The position numbers and the translations under genes were made by a program. The notes beneath the pieces were generated by a model. That model was not told the DNA's origin. It made no database searches and saw only the letters and a program-made list of their open reading frames with translations. A stretch of DNA of 64,000 nucleotides from NCBI GenBank assembly GCA_910586895.1, contig CAJUIW010000001.1:124001-188000 (forward strand), written 5' to 3'. This DNA is from an uncultured Muribaculaceae bacterium. Lineage in GTDB: Bacteria; Bacteroidota; Bacteroidia; Bacteroidales; Muribaculaceae. Numbering within the stretch: the first letter of the stretch is position 1; every line of letters starts with the position of its first letter. This document shows positions 54,609 to 62,573 of the stretch, piece after piece.

Positions 54609-54956
54609 ATGACAGTCAGAATAGTCAATCGAGTCCTCTGGCTTATTGCTTTGTCAATAGCATTATGTGTTTGCTGTTCTTCATGGAGTGAAGATATGGC
54701 TATACTTGCTGTAGTTTTCATCCTGTCACTAAGCGCTATTGCAACATATTCCCGATTCAACAGATCAACGGCCACCGTAAATCTGATGATATGGATAGGG
54801 TATAATGCCCTGTTGGGCTACTGCCTCTTCTACAAAAGTGATTATGGCACCAGTCTGATGTGGCTATGCTATATGATATGTCTGAACATATTCCAAACCA
54901 TAATTCTCAGCTGTATCATCATCGCAAAGTTGATAAAACAGCATTTCAGAAGATGA
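54609..54956 (+). CDS. Small four-helix membrane protein, gene 6
   Basis: 115 residues, almost entirely hydrophobic, with four predicted membrane helices (about 8-24, 28-44, 57-75, 85-108) and a basic C-terminus (KLIKQHFRR). No recognised family. It follows gene 5 after 7 bp, and is the last gene before a promoter region for the next receptor. Confidence 0.6.
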   Translation: MTVRIVNRVLWLIALSIALCVCCSSWSEDMAILAVVFILSLSAIATYSRFNRSTATVNLMIWIGYNALLGYCLFYKSDYGTSLMWLCYMICLNIFQTIILSCIIIAKLIKQHFRR

Positions 54957-55042
54957 TTTCATCCAATGTCAGATTTTTCGCACGCCCCTAAACATAAAGC
55001 ACTAATAGCAAGGGCGTTACACAGCGCGGTGTCAGATTAAAA

Positions 55043-55075
55043 TTTTGGGATAACAGTAGATTCCACTCTAAATTT
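55043..55075 (+). promoter_or_regulatory. Promoter of the first outer-membrane barrel gene
   Basis: TTTTG at about 55042-55046 and TAAATTTG at 55068-55075, followed by C. Leader of about 17 nt to the ATG at 55097. Confidence 0.6.
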
Positions 55076-55096
55076 GCGTCAATAAAACATTGACGT

Positions 55097-57181
55097 ATGA
55101 AACGCTTTATTATCATTATCGTTTTAATTTGTGCTTCCACTTCATCAATCATCGCACAAGCTCAGACTGACGAATCAACAGATTCGCTGTCAAAGGAACT
55201 TCAGGAGGTCATTGTCACCGCCAATCAACCGGCAACAAAACTTGTCGGTACAACCCTTGTCACCACAATCCCAGGAACCGACTTGCAGAATATCGGTACC
55301 GCACTTGACATGCTTGCCCAACTACCGATGATAACGGTTGCTGACAATGCTGTAAGCGTAATCGGGAAAGGGGCTCCGGAGATTATCATTGACGGACGCC
55401 CCATGCGCTCCGACAGCGAACTGCTGGAGCTGCAGTCATCAAATATCAAGAAGGTGGAACTGCTTATGGCTCCCGGAGCCATGTATGCAAGCACCACCCG
55501 GGCCGTGCTGAAGATCACAACGCTTCACCGATTCATTGACGGACTGTCACTGACGGAGCGGGCTGAAGCATCATTTCGCAGAAAAATATCGGCTAACGAC
55601 ATGCTTGACCTGAATTACCATCTTGGTAAATGGGACATATTTCTTAACGGAGGAGTAAACCACAACGATATTGTGATCAAAGGTAATACTACCAACAGCT
55701 TCACTTTCGAAGGGAAACCGACTCTGATAGGGAGTTCACAGTATAACCGATGTCCGGCTACTGTGGGCGGCGTGACTCCCGGATTCAATTATTCAAATGA
55801 CGACATATCGTTCGGAGGTTACTACCGGTTTAATCCGGAGCATGGCAATTTTGAGAACAATGGTTCAGAATGGATGAACGATGACAAACATATCCATCGG
55901 ATCATAAAACGCGAGATAAACGCACACAGCCATCTTGCAGCGCTATATTATGACCAAACCATATCGGAACGTATCAATCTACACTTTGACGGTAACTATA
56001 AAAACTCCGATTCATCCAACAATATCTCCACTTCATATCCCGATATGGACGCTCCGGACGTTCATTCAGCCGACAAGCGCCGCTCATCGCTCTGGGCCGG
56101 GAAACTATATCTGTCATTCCCGTTGGCAAAAGGGAATTTCACTGTCGGCACACAGGATTCGTACACCCGTACATCGCTGGACTACCGTATGCTCAATCAG
56201 GAGGTCAGTGAATATATCCCCTCCTCAATCACCGATGCACGGCAAACTTCGGCCGCCGCATTCGCATCCTGGACCCGGAGTTTCGGGAAACTAAACTTCT
56301 CGGCAGGACTCAGATACGAGTATGTCGATTATCTGTTTAAGGTCAACGATGTCAAAGATGAAGAGATCAGCAGCACCGATCATTTCCTTACCCCTGATAT
56401 TTCGCTCGGATATTCCTTTGCCTATGATTCACAGATCAGCCTTAGCTATAAAATGGCAACCGTGAAACCACCCTACTCACAGCTCACCGGAAGCCTTAGC
56501 TATGTAGGCATCCATGAGATAGAGGGTGGAAATCCGGCTCTGAGAGATGAACGGATGCATGACGTGCAGCTATTCGGAATGTGGCGTGGGTTTATGCTTC
56601 AGGCCGACTATACCCGAAGCATCGATACGTATGCTTTTGTCAAGCGCATATATCCCGCTCCCTCGCTCCAGCTTATCATGCAGCCTATAAACATCAATGT
56701 CTCAGCGTTTGACATTTATCTCATATGGAGCAGAAAGGTTAAACTGTGGACCCCGAACATAACCCTCGGCATGCATAAACAGTGGCTCGACATCTCAGGG
56801 ACCAAATACAACCGACCGATTTTCTCCTACTATTTTGACAATATGTTCTCCCTACCCAATGATTTTCTTCTGACCCTCAACGCGAGCGGCTCTACTGAAG
56901 GAGATATGCATACAAACCGCTTCAGCACTACATGGTTCACGCTCAACGCGTCGGTCAGCAAATCGCTATTGAACGACGCCTTACAAATTAAGCTATCAGC
57001 GACAGATATATTCAACACACTCTGCAACGACTGGACAATGACCACCTACGGAATTGATGTGCGTAAGCATCAGGGCTACGACAATCGCGGTATCTCCCTC
57101 TCCCTGACCTACCGTTTCCAACCCCGCCAAAGCAAGTACAAGGGACAATCGGCATCGGAAGATGAGATGAAACGACTTTGA
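55097..57181 (+). CDS. TonB-receptor-like outer-membrane beta-barrel protein (OMP_b-brl_3 type)
   Basis: 694 residues with a signal peptide (to about IIAQA). After a short linker comes ELQEVIVTANQP, the usual start of the plug region, then a plug with NIGTALDMLAQLPMITV and APEIIIDGRPMRS, ending VELLMAPGAMYASTTRAVLKI. The rest (from about 140) is a barrel of the family-3 outer-membrane type. It lacks the N-terminal carboxypeptidase-regulatory-like domain. The ligand is unknown. A perfect 12-bp hairpin follows 79 bp after the stop. Confidence 0.82.
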   Translation: MKRFIIIIVLICASTSSIIAQAQTDESTDSLSKELQEVIVTANQPATKLVGTTLVTTIPGTDLQNIGTALDMLAQLPMITVADNAVSVIGKGAPEIIIDGRPMRSDSELLELQSSNIKKVELLMAPGAMYASTTRAVLKITTLHRFIDGLSLTERAEASFRRKISANDMLDLNYHLGKWDIFLNGGVNHNDIVIKGNTTNSFTFEGKPTLIGSSQYNRCPATVGGVTPGFNYSNDDISFGGYYRFNPEHGNFENNGSEWMNDDKHIHRIIKREINAHSHLAALYYDQTISERINLHFDGNYKNSDSSNNISTSYPDMDAPDVHSADKRRSSLWAGKLYLSFPLAKGNFTVGTQDSYTRTSLDYRMLNQEVSEYIPSSITDARQTSAAAFASWTRSFGKLNFSAGLRYEYVDYLFKVNDVKDEEISSTDHFLTPDISLGYSFAYDSQISLSYKMATVKPPYSQLTGSLSYVGIHEIEGGNPALRDERMHDVQLFGMWRGFMLQADYTRSIDTYAFVKRIYPAPSLQLIMQPININVSAFDIYLIWSRKVKLWTPNITLGMHKQWLDISGTKYNRPIFSYYFDNMFSLPNDFLLTLNASGSTEGDMHTNRFSTTWFTLNASVSKSLLNDALQIKLSATDIFNTLCNDWTMTTYGIDVRKHQGYDNRGISLSLTYRFQPRQSKYKGQSASEDEMKRL

Positions 57182-57252
57182 TATGTGTTGACCAATCGAA
57201 TATATTCCGCAGATTTTACGTTACAAAAACAGCTTTTTAAAAATAATATCCT

Positions 57253-57260
57253 TACCTTTG
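57253..57260 (+). promoter_or_regulatory. Possible -7 box upstream of the structured leader
   Basis: TACCTTTG immediately before the hairpin. If active, the Crp/Fnr transcript would begin near 57264, inside the hairpin, and have a leader of about 250 nt containing the nested palindrome. Confidence 0.35.
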
Positions 57261-57293
57261 TCATGAAAGGCTAAAGCCTTTCATGACATTTTG
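57260..57293 (+). terminator. Terminator of the first barrel gene
   Basis: GTCATGAAAGGC (57260-57271) pairs perfectly with GCCTTTCATGAC (57276-57287), loop TAAA, followed by ATTTTG. Confidence 0.7.
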
Positions 57294-57322
57294 ATATTAA
57301 GAAGAAGCGTTATGCGAATCTT

Positions 57323-57447
57323 GTAAGTTGAGAACCTGAGAAACTTTCAATTTGAATACAAGGATTAGCATAGTGGTTCTCACGCTTATAGCGTGGGCTG
57401 CTATTGTTACACCTGTATTCAAGGTTTTCTCAGGACCGTCAACTTAC
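57323..57447. repeat. Nested interrupted palindrome upstream of the Crp/Fnr gene
   Basis: Five helices stack in order: GTAAGTTGA 57323-57331 with 57439-57447; CCTGAGAAA 57335-57343 with 57426-57434; TTGAATACA 57352-57360 with 57414-57422; ATAG 57370-57373 with CTAT 57401-57404; and CACGCT 57381-57386 with AGCGTG 57390-57395. The result is one 125-nt rod-like hairpin. It may be a miniature mobile element, a REP-like palindrome or a structured RNA leader; the sequence alone does not decide. Confidence 0.7.
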
Positions 57448-57513
57448 GGCGTGACATGGTAGGCTCGCGCTTTTTCGATACAGGAACTAATTGGCAAACA
57501 GATAAGTACACTG

Positions 57514-58089
57514 ATGACTGAGAACTTCAATACGTATATGACCCGTGTGGATGCGGATATGTGGCGTGAGCTCTGCTTACGCAATGGCAAACTGCGCCAC
57601 TTCGAAAGAGGCGAAGAATTTATCCGTATCGGTGAGGTGGGCCGATACATAGGCTACATAAAGAGCGGCACACTGAAATACGTGGCATATTCATCCGACG
57701 GCATGGAACATGTGGTAGGTTTGGAATTTACCGGTGAATTTGTAACTGATTTCCCCTTTTCGCTTTACGGACAGAAAGCCCGCATATCCATCATAGCATC
57801 ATCGCCATGTGACATATATTGCCTGCCGGTAAATCTGGTGACGGAACTCATGGCGACCGACCCGCGTATAGCTGAGAGTGTCATCAAATCAACGCGCGAG
57901 TTGTTCTCCACACTATATGACCGTTACATTTCCATGTACACCGAATCAGCACAGCAGCGTTACAACCATATTGTGACACATTATCCTGACCTGTTCGAGC
58001 TTTTTCCGCTTAAAGATATTGCATCGTATCTCAACATTACGCCGACGCATCTCAGCCGATTACGCAAAAATGATGAAAATTTAGGTTAA
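57514..58089 (+). CDS. Crp/Fnr family transcriptional regulator
   Basis: 191 residues. Cyclic-nucleotide-binding-like barrel (about 20-110: HFERGEEFIRIGEVGRYIGYI, then GTLKYVAYSSDGMEHVVGLEF and GEFVTDFPFSLYGQ), dimer helix, then a C-terminal HTH (PLKDIASYLNITPTHLSRLRK, residues about 166-186). No FNR-type cysteine cluster, so it does not sense oxygen through an Fe-S centre. Its stop is 11 bp before a palindrome that also occurs at 41492-41509, making it the obvious candidate to bind both. The start could also be ATG 57538. Confidence 0.88.
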   Translation: MTENFNTYMTRVDADMWRELCLRNGKLRHFERGEEFIRIGEVGRYIGYIKSGTLKYVAYSSDGMEHVVGLEFTGEFVTDFPFSLYGQKARISIIASSPCDIYCLPVNLVTELMATDPRIAESVIKSTRELFSTLYDRYISMYTESAQQRYNHIVTHYPDLFELFPLKDIASYLNITPTHLSRLRKNDENLG

Positions 58090-58100
58090 AAACCACAATC

Positions 58101-58116
58101 CTCAACATTTGTTGAG
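58101..58116. promoter_or_regulatory. Palindromic operator candidate downstream of the Crp/Fnr gene
   Basis: CTCAACA (58101-58107), spacer TT, TGTTGAG (58110-58116). The centre at 58108.5 lies 29.5 bp upstream of the -7-like box at 58138, identical to the spacing at 41.5 kb. It could in part also act as a weak terminator. Confidence 0.6.
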
Positions 58117-58137
58117 AATAAATTGCAACGACAGTAC

Positions 58138-58145
58138 TATTTTTA
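58138..58145 (+). promoter_or_regulatory. -7-like box of the second barrel gene
   Basis: TATTTTTA, one mismatch (last base) to TAnnTTTG, with no TTTG at -33. It fits an activator-dependent promoter. It lies downstream of the TTG at 58123, so that codon cannot be the start. Confidence 0.45.
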
Positions 58146-58170
58146 CGTCATATATATACATATATACTTA

Positions 58171-60291
58171 ATGTCTAAACCAATCATTATGAACCGGTAC
58201 ATTATTTCACTCTTATCTATAGCATTCGTCACGCCGGCTTTTGCTGATGAACCGACGGACTCAATGGCGTCACGCGAACTTCAGGAAGTGGTTGTTGAAG
58301 GACGGACACAGCGTGTGGTAAAATACGGTGTCGAATATATTCCGGACAAGAAGACGAAGAAGACAGCCATTGATGCGACAAGCCTGTTGCTCAACATGCA
58401 GATACCACAGCTCAACATGACTCCGGGCTCCACGGCAGTAAAGACAACTTCCGGTAAGGAGGTGAAACTATTCATTGACCATGTACCGGCTACCCAGCAG
58501 GATGTGCAGGGACTGCGGCCGGAGGATGTTCTTCGTGTCGAGGTGCTCGATTATCCTGACGACCCGCGTTTCGAAAGTGCACAGCATGTGGTCAATTTCA
58601 TAATGCAGCATTATGCCTGGGGCGGCTACACAAAGCTATGGACTGATGGCAAAACCTTAGCCGGCAATAGTATTGAAGCCGGTGTATACTCAAAATTTGT
58701 TTATGGCAACTGGACTTTCGATGCCAACGGAAGCGGCGAGTGGACCCACAATAATCACAATCCCTCCTATCGGACCCAGACGTTCCGCGACATCAACTAC
58801 ATGGGCAGCCACTTTGACCAGATTGTCCGTCAGTCGGAGAGCGATAATGATTACCTGCGCCGCACCAATACCCAGTGGGCATCATTCCGGGCGAGCTATA
58901 TGCGGGATAAGACTTACATACAGCACTCTATCTCATTTGGCAGAAGTGCCAATCCGGAGTACCGCAACAGCTCAAATGTCCGGTTCTCCGACGGAATTAT
59001 TACCGATGCCATCTCACGGTCAACGGAAAGTTCACAGACATTATATCCTACCCTACGCGGCTACTATCAGCTTTCTCTTACAAAAGGCAATTCCATAGTA
59101 GCATCATGGAATTTTTCCTACGGTTCCACAAACCGCTACTCTGACTACCGTCTTGGTGATTTAACTGCAATTGTAAATGGCAATAAGGAGAAAATATATT
59201 CGCCCAATGCCAACATCCAATACTCAAAGCAGCTTGGCCACCGCAACACATTCCGGACTTCGCTGATGACATACAACACGTGGTATGACACCAATTACAC
59301 CGGCTCATACGATGGAAGGCAAAAACTGCTGTCGTCCGAAAATATGCTTTTTCTTGAGTATATGCAGAACTGGGCTTCAGGACTGAGCCTATACTCACGT
59401 ATAGGAGCCTCACACGTGACCGGACGTGTCAACGGGGAAACAACACTCAAGCAGTGGAATCCGCGCATTGGGCTGCAGCTTGAATATCAGATAAACGACA
59501 AGCACTCCGCAAGTATAAGCAGCTGGTGGGGCAACTCACATCCGCAGGCCTCGACATCCAATAATGCCCTGGTTCAGAATTCCGAACTGCTTTGGCTCCA
59601 AGGAAACCCTGATCTGAAGAACACTCTTTTTGCATCTGCCTCCGCTTCTTATTCGTATATCCCGACCAATAAGGTATCGCTTGCCGCCACAATCGAATAC
59701 GAAGGAAATCCCGACAAGCAGGCATATCAGTTTTTCACTCTCCAGGGACATGACGGACTGGTGCGCCGCACAATCAACAGCGGTGATTTCCACTCCTATT
59801 CAGCATGGCTTTCAAGCAATATCCGTCTGCTCAACAGAGCTCTTACCTTCCGGATACATACACAGGCTCAGCGGGTGGTTCTTACAGGGTATGATTCCCA
59901 GTCAATGAACCTGCTGTTTGCAAGCATATATGCCCAGTATGCGAAGGACAACATATCGGCAATGCTGTTCTATCAGACACCTCAGAAACAGATCGGGGCC
60001 TGGAGCAACGGCTACCGCGCACGATTCAACTGCACATACGGACTGATGCTCAACTATGCATTAGGCGACTGGAAGGCAAGTCTGCAGTTCCGCAACTGGT
60101 TCAAGAAAGATGGATATATAACCTCAGTGTTCAACTCACCACTCTACAGCGATATGTCCCGCGAATGGAGTTCCGATATATCCCGGGTAGTCAGGCTCAC
60201 GCTTACCTACACCATCCCCTACGGCAAAAAAGTCAATCAGAACAATGAGCTCCAACAGGGAAGAGGGGTAGGATCCGCTATATTGAAATAA
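58171..60291 (+). CDS. TonB-receptor-like outer-membrane beta-barrel protein, second copy
   Basis: About 706 residues. Signal peptide in MNRYIISLLSIAFVTPAFA, so ATG 58189 is an alternative to 58171. After the signal comes SRELQEVVVEGRTQRV, a plug-like region with DATSLLLNMQIPQLNM, EVKLFIDHVPATQQDVQGL and VEVLDYPDDPRFESAQHVVNF, then a long barrel. Architecture matches the protein at 55097 and the two are probably distant paralogues flanking their regulator. Ligand unknown. Confidence 0.8.
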   Translation: MSKPIIMNRYIISLLSIAFVTPAFADEPTDSMASRELQEVVVEGRTQRVVKYGVEYIPDKKTKKTAIDATSLLLNMQIPQLNMTPGSTAVKTTSGKEVKLFIDHVPATQQDVQGLRPEDVLRVEVLDYPDDPRFESAQHVVNFIMQHYAWGGYTKLWTDGKTLAGNSIEAGVYSKFVYGNWTFDANGSGEWTHNNHNPSYRTQTFRDINYMGSHFDQIVRQSESDNDYLRRTNTQWASFRASYMRDKTYIQHSISFGRSANPEYRNSSNVRFSDGIITDAISRSTESSQTLYPTLRGYYQLSLTKGNSIVASWNFSYGSTNRYSDYRLGDLTAIVNGNKEKIYSPNANIQYSKQLGHRNTFRTSLMTYNTWYDTNYTGSYDGRQKLLSSENMLFLEYMQNWASGLSLYSRIGASHVTGRVNGETTLKQWNPRIGLQLEYQINDKHSASISSWWGNSHPQASTSNNALVQNSELLWLQGNPDLKNTLFASASASYSYIPTNKVSLAATIEYEGNPDKQAYQFFTLQGHDGLVRRTINSGDFHSYSAWLSSNIRLLNRALTFRIHTQAQRVVLTGYDSQSMNLLFASIYAQYAKDNISAMLFYQTPQKQIGAWSNGYRARFNCTYGLMLNYALGDWKASLQFRNWFKKDGYITSVFNSPLYSDMSREWSSDISRVVRLTLTYTIPYGKKVNQNNELQQGRGVGSAILK

Positions 60292-60339
60292 AAGATGCAA
60301 GATACAATAACACTTACTAAAATTTAAAACCATACCGAT

Positions 60340-60732
60340 ATGACAAACCAACTTAAAAATCTTTTTAACAGCTACGTTTCTGAGTTTGCGATGCTTATCA
60401 TAGTTTGTTGCATGATAGGTTCCACACTTCCTCTCAGATTATACGCCGAATGGACCGATATCGCTGTAGCCTCAGCTCTGATTGGAGGGATAGTTCTTTT
60501 CGCATGGCTTATCTGGGCTACATACATCCTGATTTCAAAAAAGAGAGTAAAGGGTATGTCAATGAAGTCCATGCTGATTGTCGAAACATGCAGCAGGATA
60601 CTGATGCTCTACTGGGCATACCTCGTAAGCGAGTCATTCCTCGTTGTAATCCCATTTGCCCTATTGTTCGCATGGGAAGAATATCGCCTGATTATGGATA
60701 TCAGAGGAACAAACATTGAGAGCCGGATATGA
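60340..60732 (+). CDS. Small membrane protein, unknown
   Basis: 130 residues with four predicted membrane helices (about 17-35, 41-64, 76-95, 99-115), short loops and basic patches (SKKRVKGMSMKS). No recognised family. It lies 48 bp after the barrel gene and overlaps the PH-domain gene by 4 bp (ATGA), so it is probably part of the same transcript. Confidence 0.65.
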   Translation: MTNQLKNLFNSYVSEFAMLIIVCCMIGSTLPLRLYAEWTDIAVASALIGGIVLFAWLIWATYILISKKRVKGMSMKSMLIVETCSRILMLYWAYLVSESFLVVIPFALLFAWEEYRLIMDIRGTNIESRI

Positions 60733-61202
60733 AGCAGACAGTAAAACTAAGTACTTTTTCCATAACATTATCAGCCCTCTCACTGATTGTTCTGCTGGTA
60801 TCGGCTTATTACTGCCGCGACAATTGGGGACTTTATTTGATTGGAGCCTTAATTATAGCATTAATGATGCTGACATTGTTCTACATGCCTATGTCTATCA
60901 CATGCAGCGCAGACGAACTTCTGATACAGCGCTCCTTGCGGATAAAAAGCATTCCCCTATCAGATATTCAATCCGTAAAGCTCTGCCCTCCCACCATGGC
61001 CGAACATCGGTTATGCGGGAGCGGCGGATGGTTTGGCTACTGGGGATGGTTCAGCGAACCGTCAATAGGAAAGTATTTCGCTTATTATGGGAAAGCCTGC
61101 GATTGCTTTCTTGTAACTCTCAAGAATGGTAAGCGATATAAGCTCGGATGTCAGAATCCATCTGATATGGTTGATTATATCAATAGCCAGATCCGTAATT
61201 GA
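60729..61202 (+). CDS. Bacterial PH-domain-like membrane protein
   Basis: 157 residues. Two N-terminal membrane helices (about 9-28 and 33-52) are followed by a beta-rich domain that looks like a bacterial pleckstrin-homology fold: MSITCSADELLIQRSLRIKS, PLSDIQSVKLCPP and FLVTLKNGKRYKLGC, ending in a helix (NPSDMVDYINSQIRN). Function unknown. It is coupled to the preceding small membrane protein by a 4-bp overlap. Confidence 0.7.
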   Translation: MKQTVKLSTFSITLSALSLIVLLVSAYYCRDNWGLYLIGALIIALMMLTLFYMPMSITCSADELLIQRSLRIKSIPLSDIQSVKLCPPTMAEHRLCGSGGWFGYWGWFSEPSIGKYFAYYGKACDCFLVTLKNGKRYKLGCQNPSDMVDYINSQIRN

Positions 61203-61217
61203 CAGCCAATTAATCAA

Positions 61218-61550
61218 ATGAACAGACACAAGCTTTACTATACGTCTATCCTATTGCTTTGCATCCTGGCTATATCAGGATGCAACGATACCGTATTCAT
61301 TGATGATGACGATCTGAACTCGGACTACACAGAGGTGGAAATCGAGGGCGACGGAGGCGAAGCGACATCGCCGCGATATGCAGAGATCTTAAGGCCTGTA
61401 CGGGCATATATATTATATGACTGCAGAGGATTGTCAATCTGCAGATATATCATTGGGTTGACAAATGACAGATTGGTGGATTCCTGCGTAAGCACATCAG
61501 GCAGATCAGACAGGCTTACATCAGTAAGATCAGCGCCATCAATATCATAA
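61218..61550 (+). pseudogene. Truncated lipoprotein gene, 5' part only
   Basis: The first 50 residues look like a genuine exported lipoprotein: signal with AISGC (Cys22), an acidic linker, then VEIEGDGGEAT, the usual entry into a beta-sandwich domain of Bacteroidales surface lipoproteins. From about 61368 the frame simply reads antisense through the opposing gene (SPRYAEILRPVRAYIL and on) until a chance stop, giving a low-complexity Ser/Arg tail. I read this as a gene cut by a deletion that removed its 3' part. It probably formed a unit with the two genes upstream. Confidence 0.68.
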
Positions 61551-62416
61551 CGTACCTTACCGCTGAACGAAGCGACATGCGCATCGCTGAGCGTATATGA
61601 TGTGACAAGCTTTATCTGCTGAGGGAGCGAAGTTGTCCCCCCCTTTATATCCGAGGCCTGAACAAGTACCGTTCCTGACTTTATATACATGCTTCCAGGC
61701 ACCGATATTGTACTGTTCTGGTAGTCATATGTACCGCCGGACTGCTTGAAATCAAGTCCGTTAGCCACAAGATGAAGATCGGTGGCACTTCCATTGACAC
61801 GTATCTGTGTAAATGTGAGCTCACCTGTCGACGGATTGTAGTTACCGCCGGCAGCATCAGTAAGCTTAAGACCTTTGGGTATCTGGAGCACTACATTTTT
61901 GAAGGTAAATCCGTTTACATACTGACTTACACCATCAAGTGAAATATTGATATCAAGTGAGAGTTCACATCCGAGATAATCGATGCTTACAATCATCTCA
62001 CTGACAATTGTCGACTTGAAGTCATAGACTGACTCGTTACTCTTCAGATCATATTCCCAGCTATCCACAGCACGGAGCATTGAGGATGCTCCCTTAAGGT
62101 TTATTACTGTTTCAGAAGTAGGGATATGCGGAGTGCTGAGAGTAATATCCGGAATGTTGATTTCATCCGAGTTAAAATCACCCTCCTCAACTATTACATA
62201 CTGACCGTCGATAACCTTGATGTTATCCTCTTCATCGAGGTCAATTATTGACGATAGATCAATCTGATCTATGTTAACCGGAATAGTCAGATGATTGACA
62301 TCAACTTTCACTGTTGTATCAATATCCGACAAATCATACTTATCATCGACACATGAAGTCATAAACGGCAATGTTGAAACCGCCGAGATAAGAAATAAGG
62401 CTTTTTTTATATACAT
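61325..62416 (-). pseudogene. Predicted lipoprotein gene, truncated at its 3' end
   Basis: 363 codons. Lipoprotein signal (LPFMTSC, Cys22), then DDKYDLSDIDTTVKVDVNHLTIPVN and long beta-rich repeats (FKNVVLQIPKGLKLTDAAGG, NPSTGELTFTQIRVNG, NPMIYLQIDNPLQSYNIYAR), the pattern of a large Bacteroidales surface lipoprotein group that usually continues well past this point. After ISAYR (about 61374) the frame reads antisense through the opposing gene and ends in SPPSPSISTSV. The promoter is intact (TAACTTTG at 62477-62484), so a shortened, possibly still folded protein may be made. Confidence 0.6.
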
Positions 62417-62476
62417 AAAATGGTTTTGTACGGGAGATCCCCTCCCCAGTGTGTGAATTATTTTAACTTTACGTCA

Positions 62477-62484
62477 CAAAGTTA
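62477..62484 (-). promoter_or_regulatory. -7 promoter box of the truncated lipoprotein gene
   Basis: Minus-strand TAACTTTG. Leader of about 56 nt to the ATG at 62416. Confidence 0.55.
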
Positions 62485-62518
62485 ACATTTTTTTCACTAC
62501 TAACAAAACAGAATTAAC

Positions 62519-62556
62519 GATGAGAGGCGTGGAATAAAAATTCCACGCCTCTCATC
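62519..62556 (-). terminator. Hairpin terminator of the second NlpC/P60 gene
   Basis: GATGAGAGGCGTGGAA (62519-62534) and TTCCACGCCTCTCATC (62541-62556) form a perfect 16-bp stem with a 6-nt loop. There is no long T-run after it, so its strength is uncertain, but it sits 18 bp after the stop. Confidence 0.7.
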
Positions 62557-62573
62557 ACTGCAATCGTCTATGA

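Noticed and set aside
58123..58170. N-terminal extension of the second barrel protein from TTG 58123
   Set aside because: The codon lies upstream of the predicted -7 box and the extension would precede the signal peptide.
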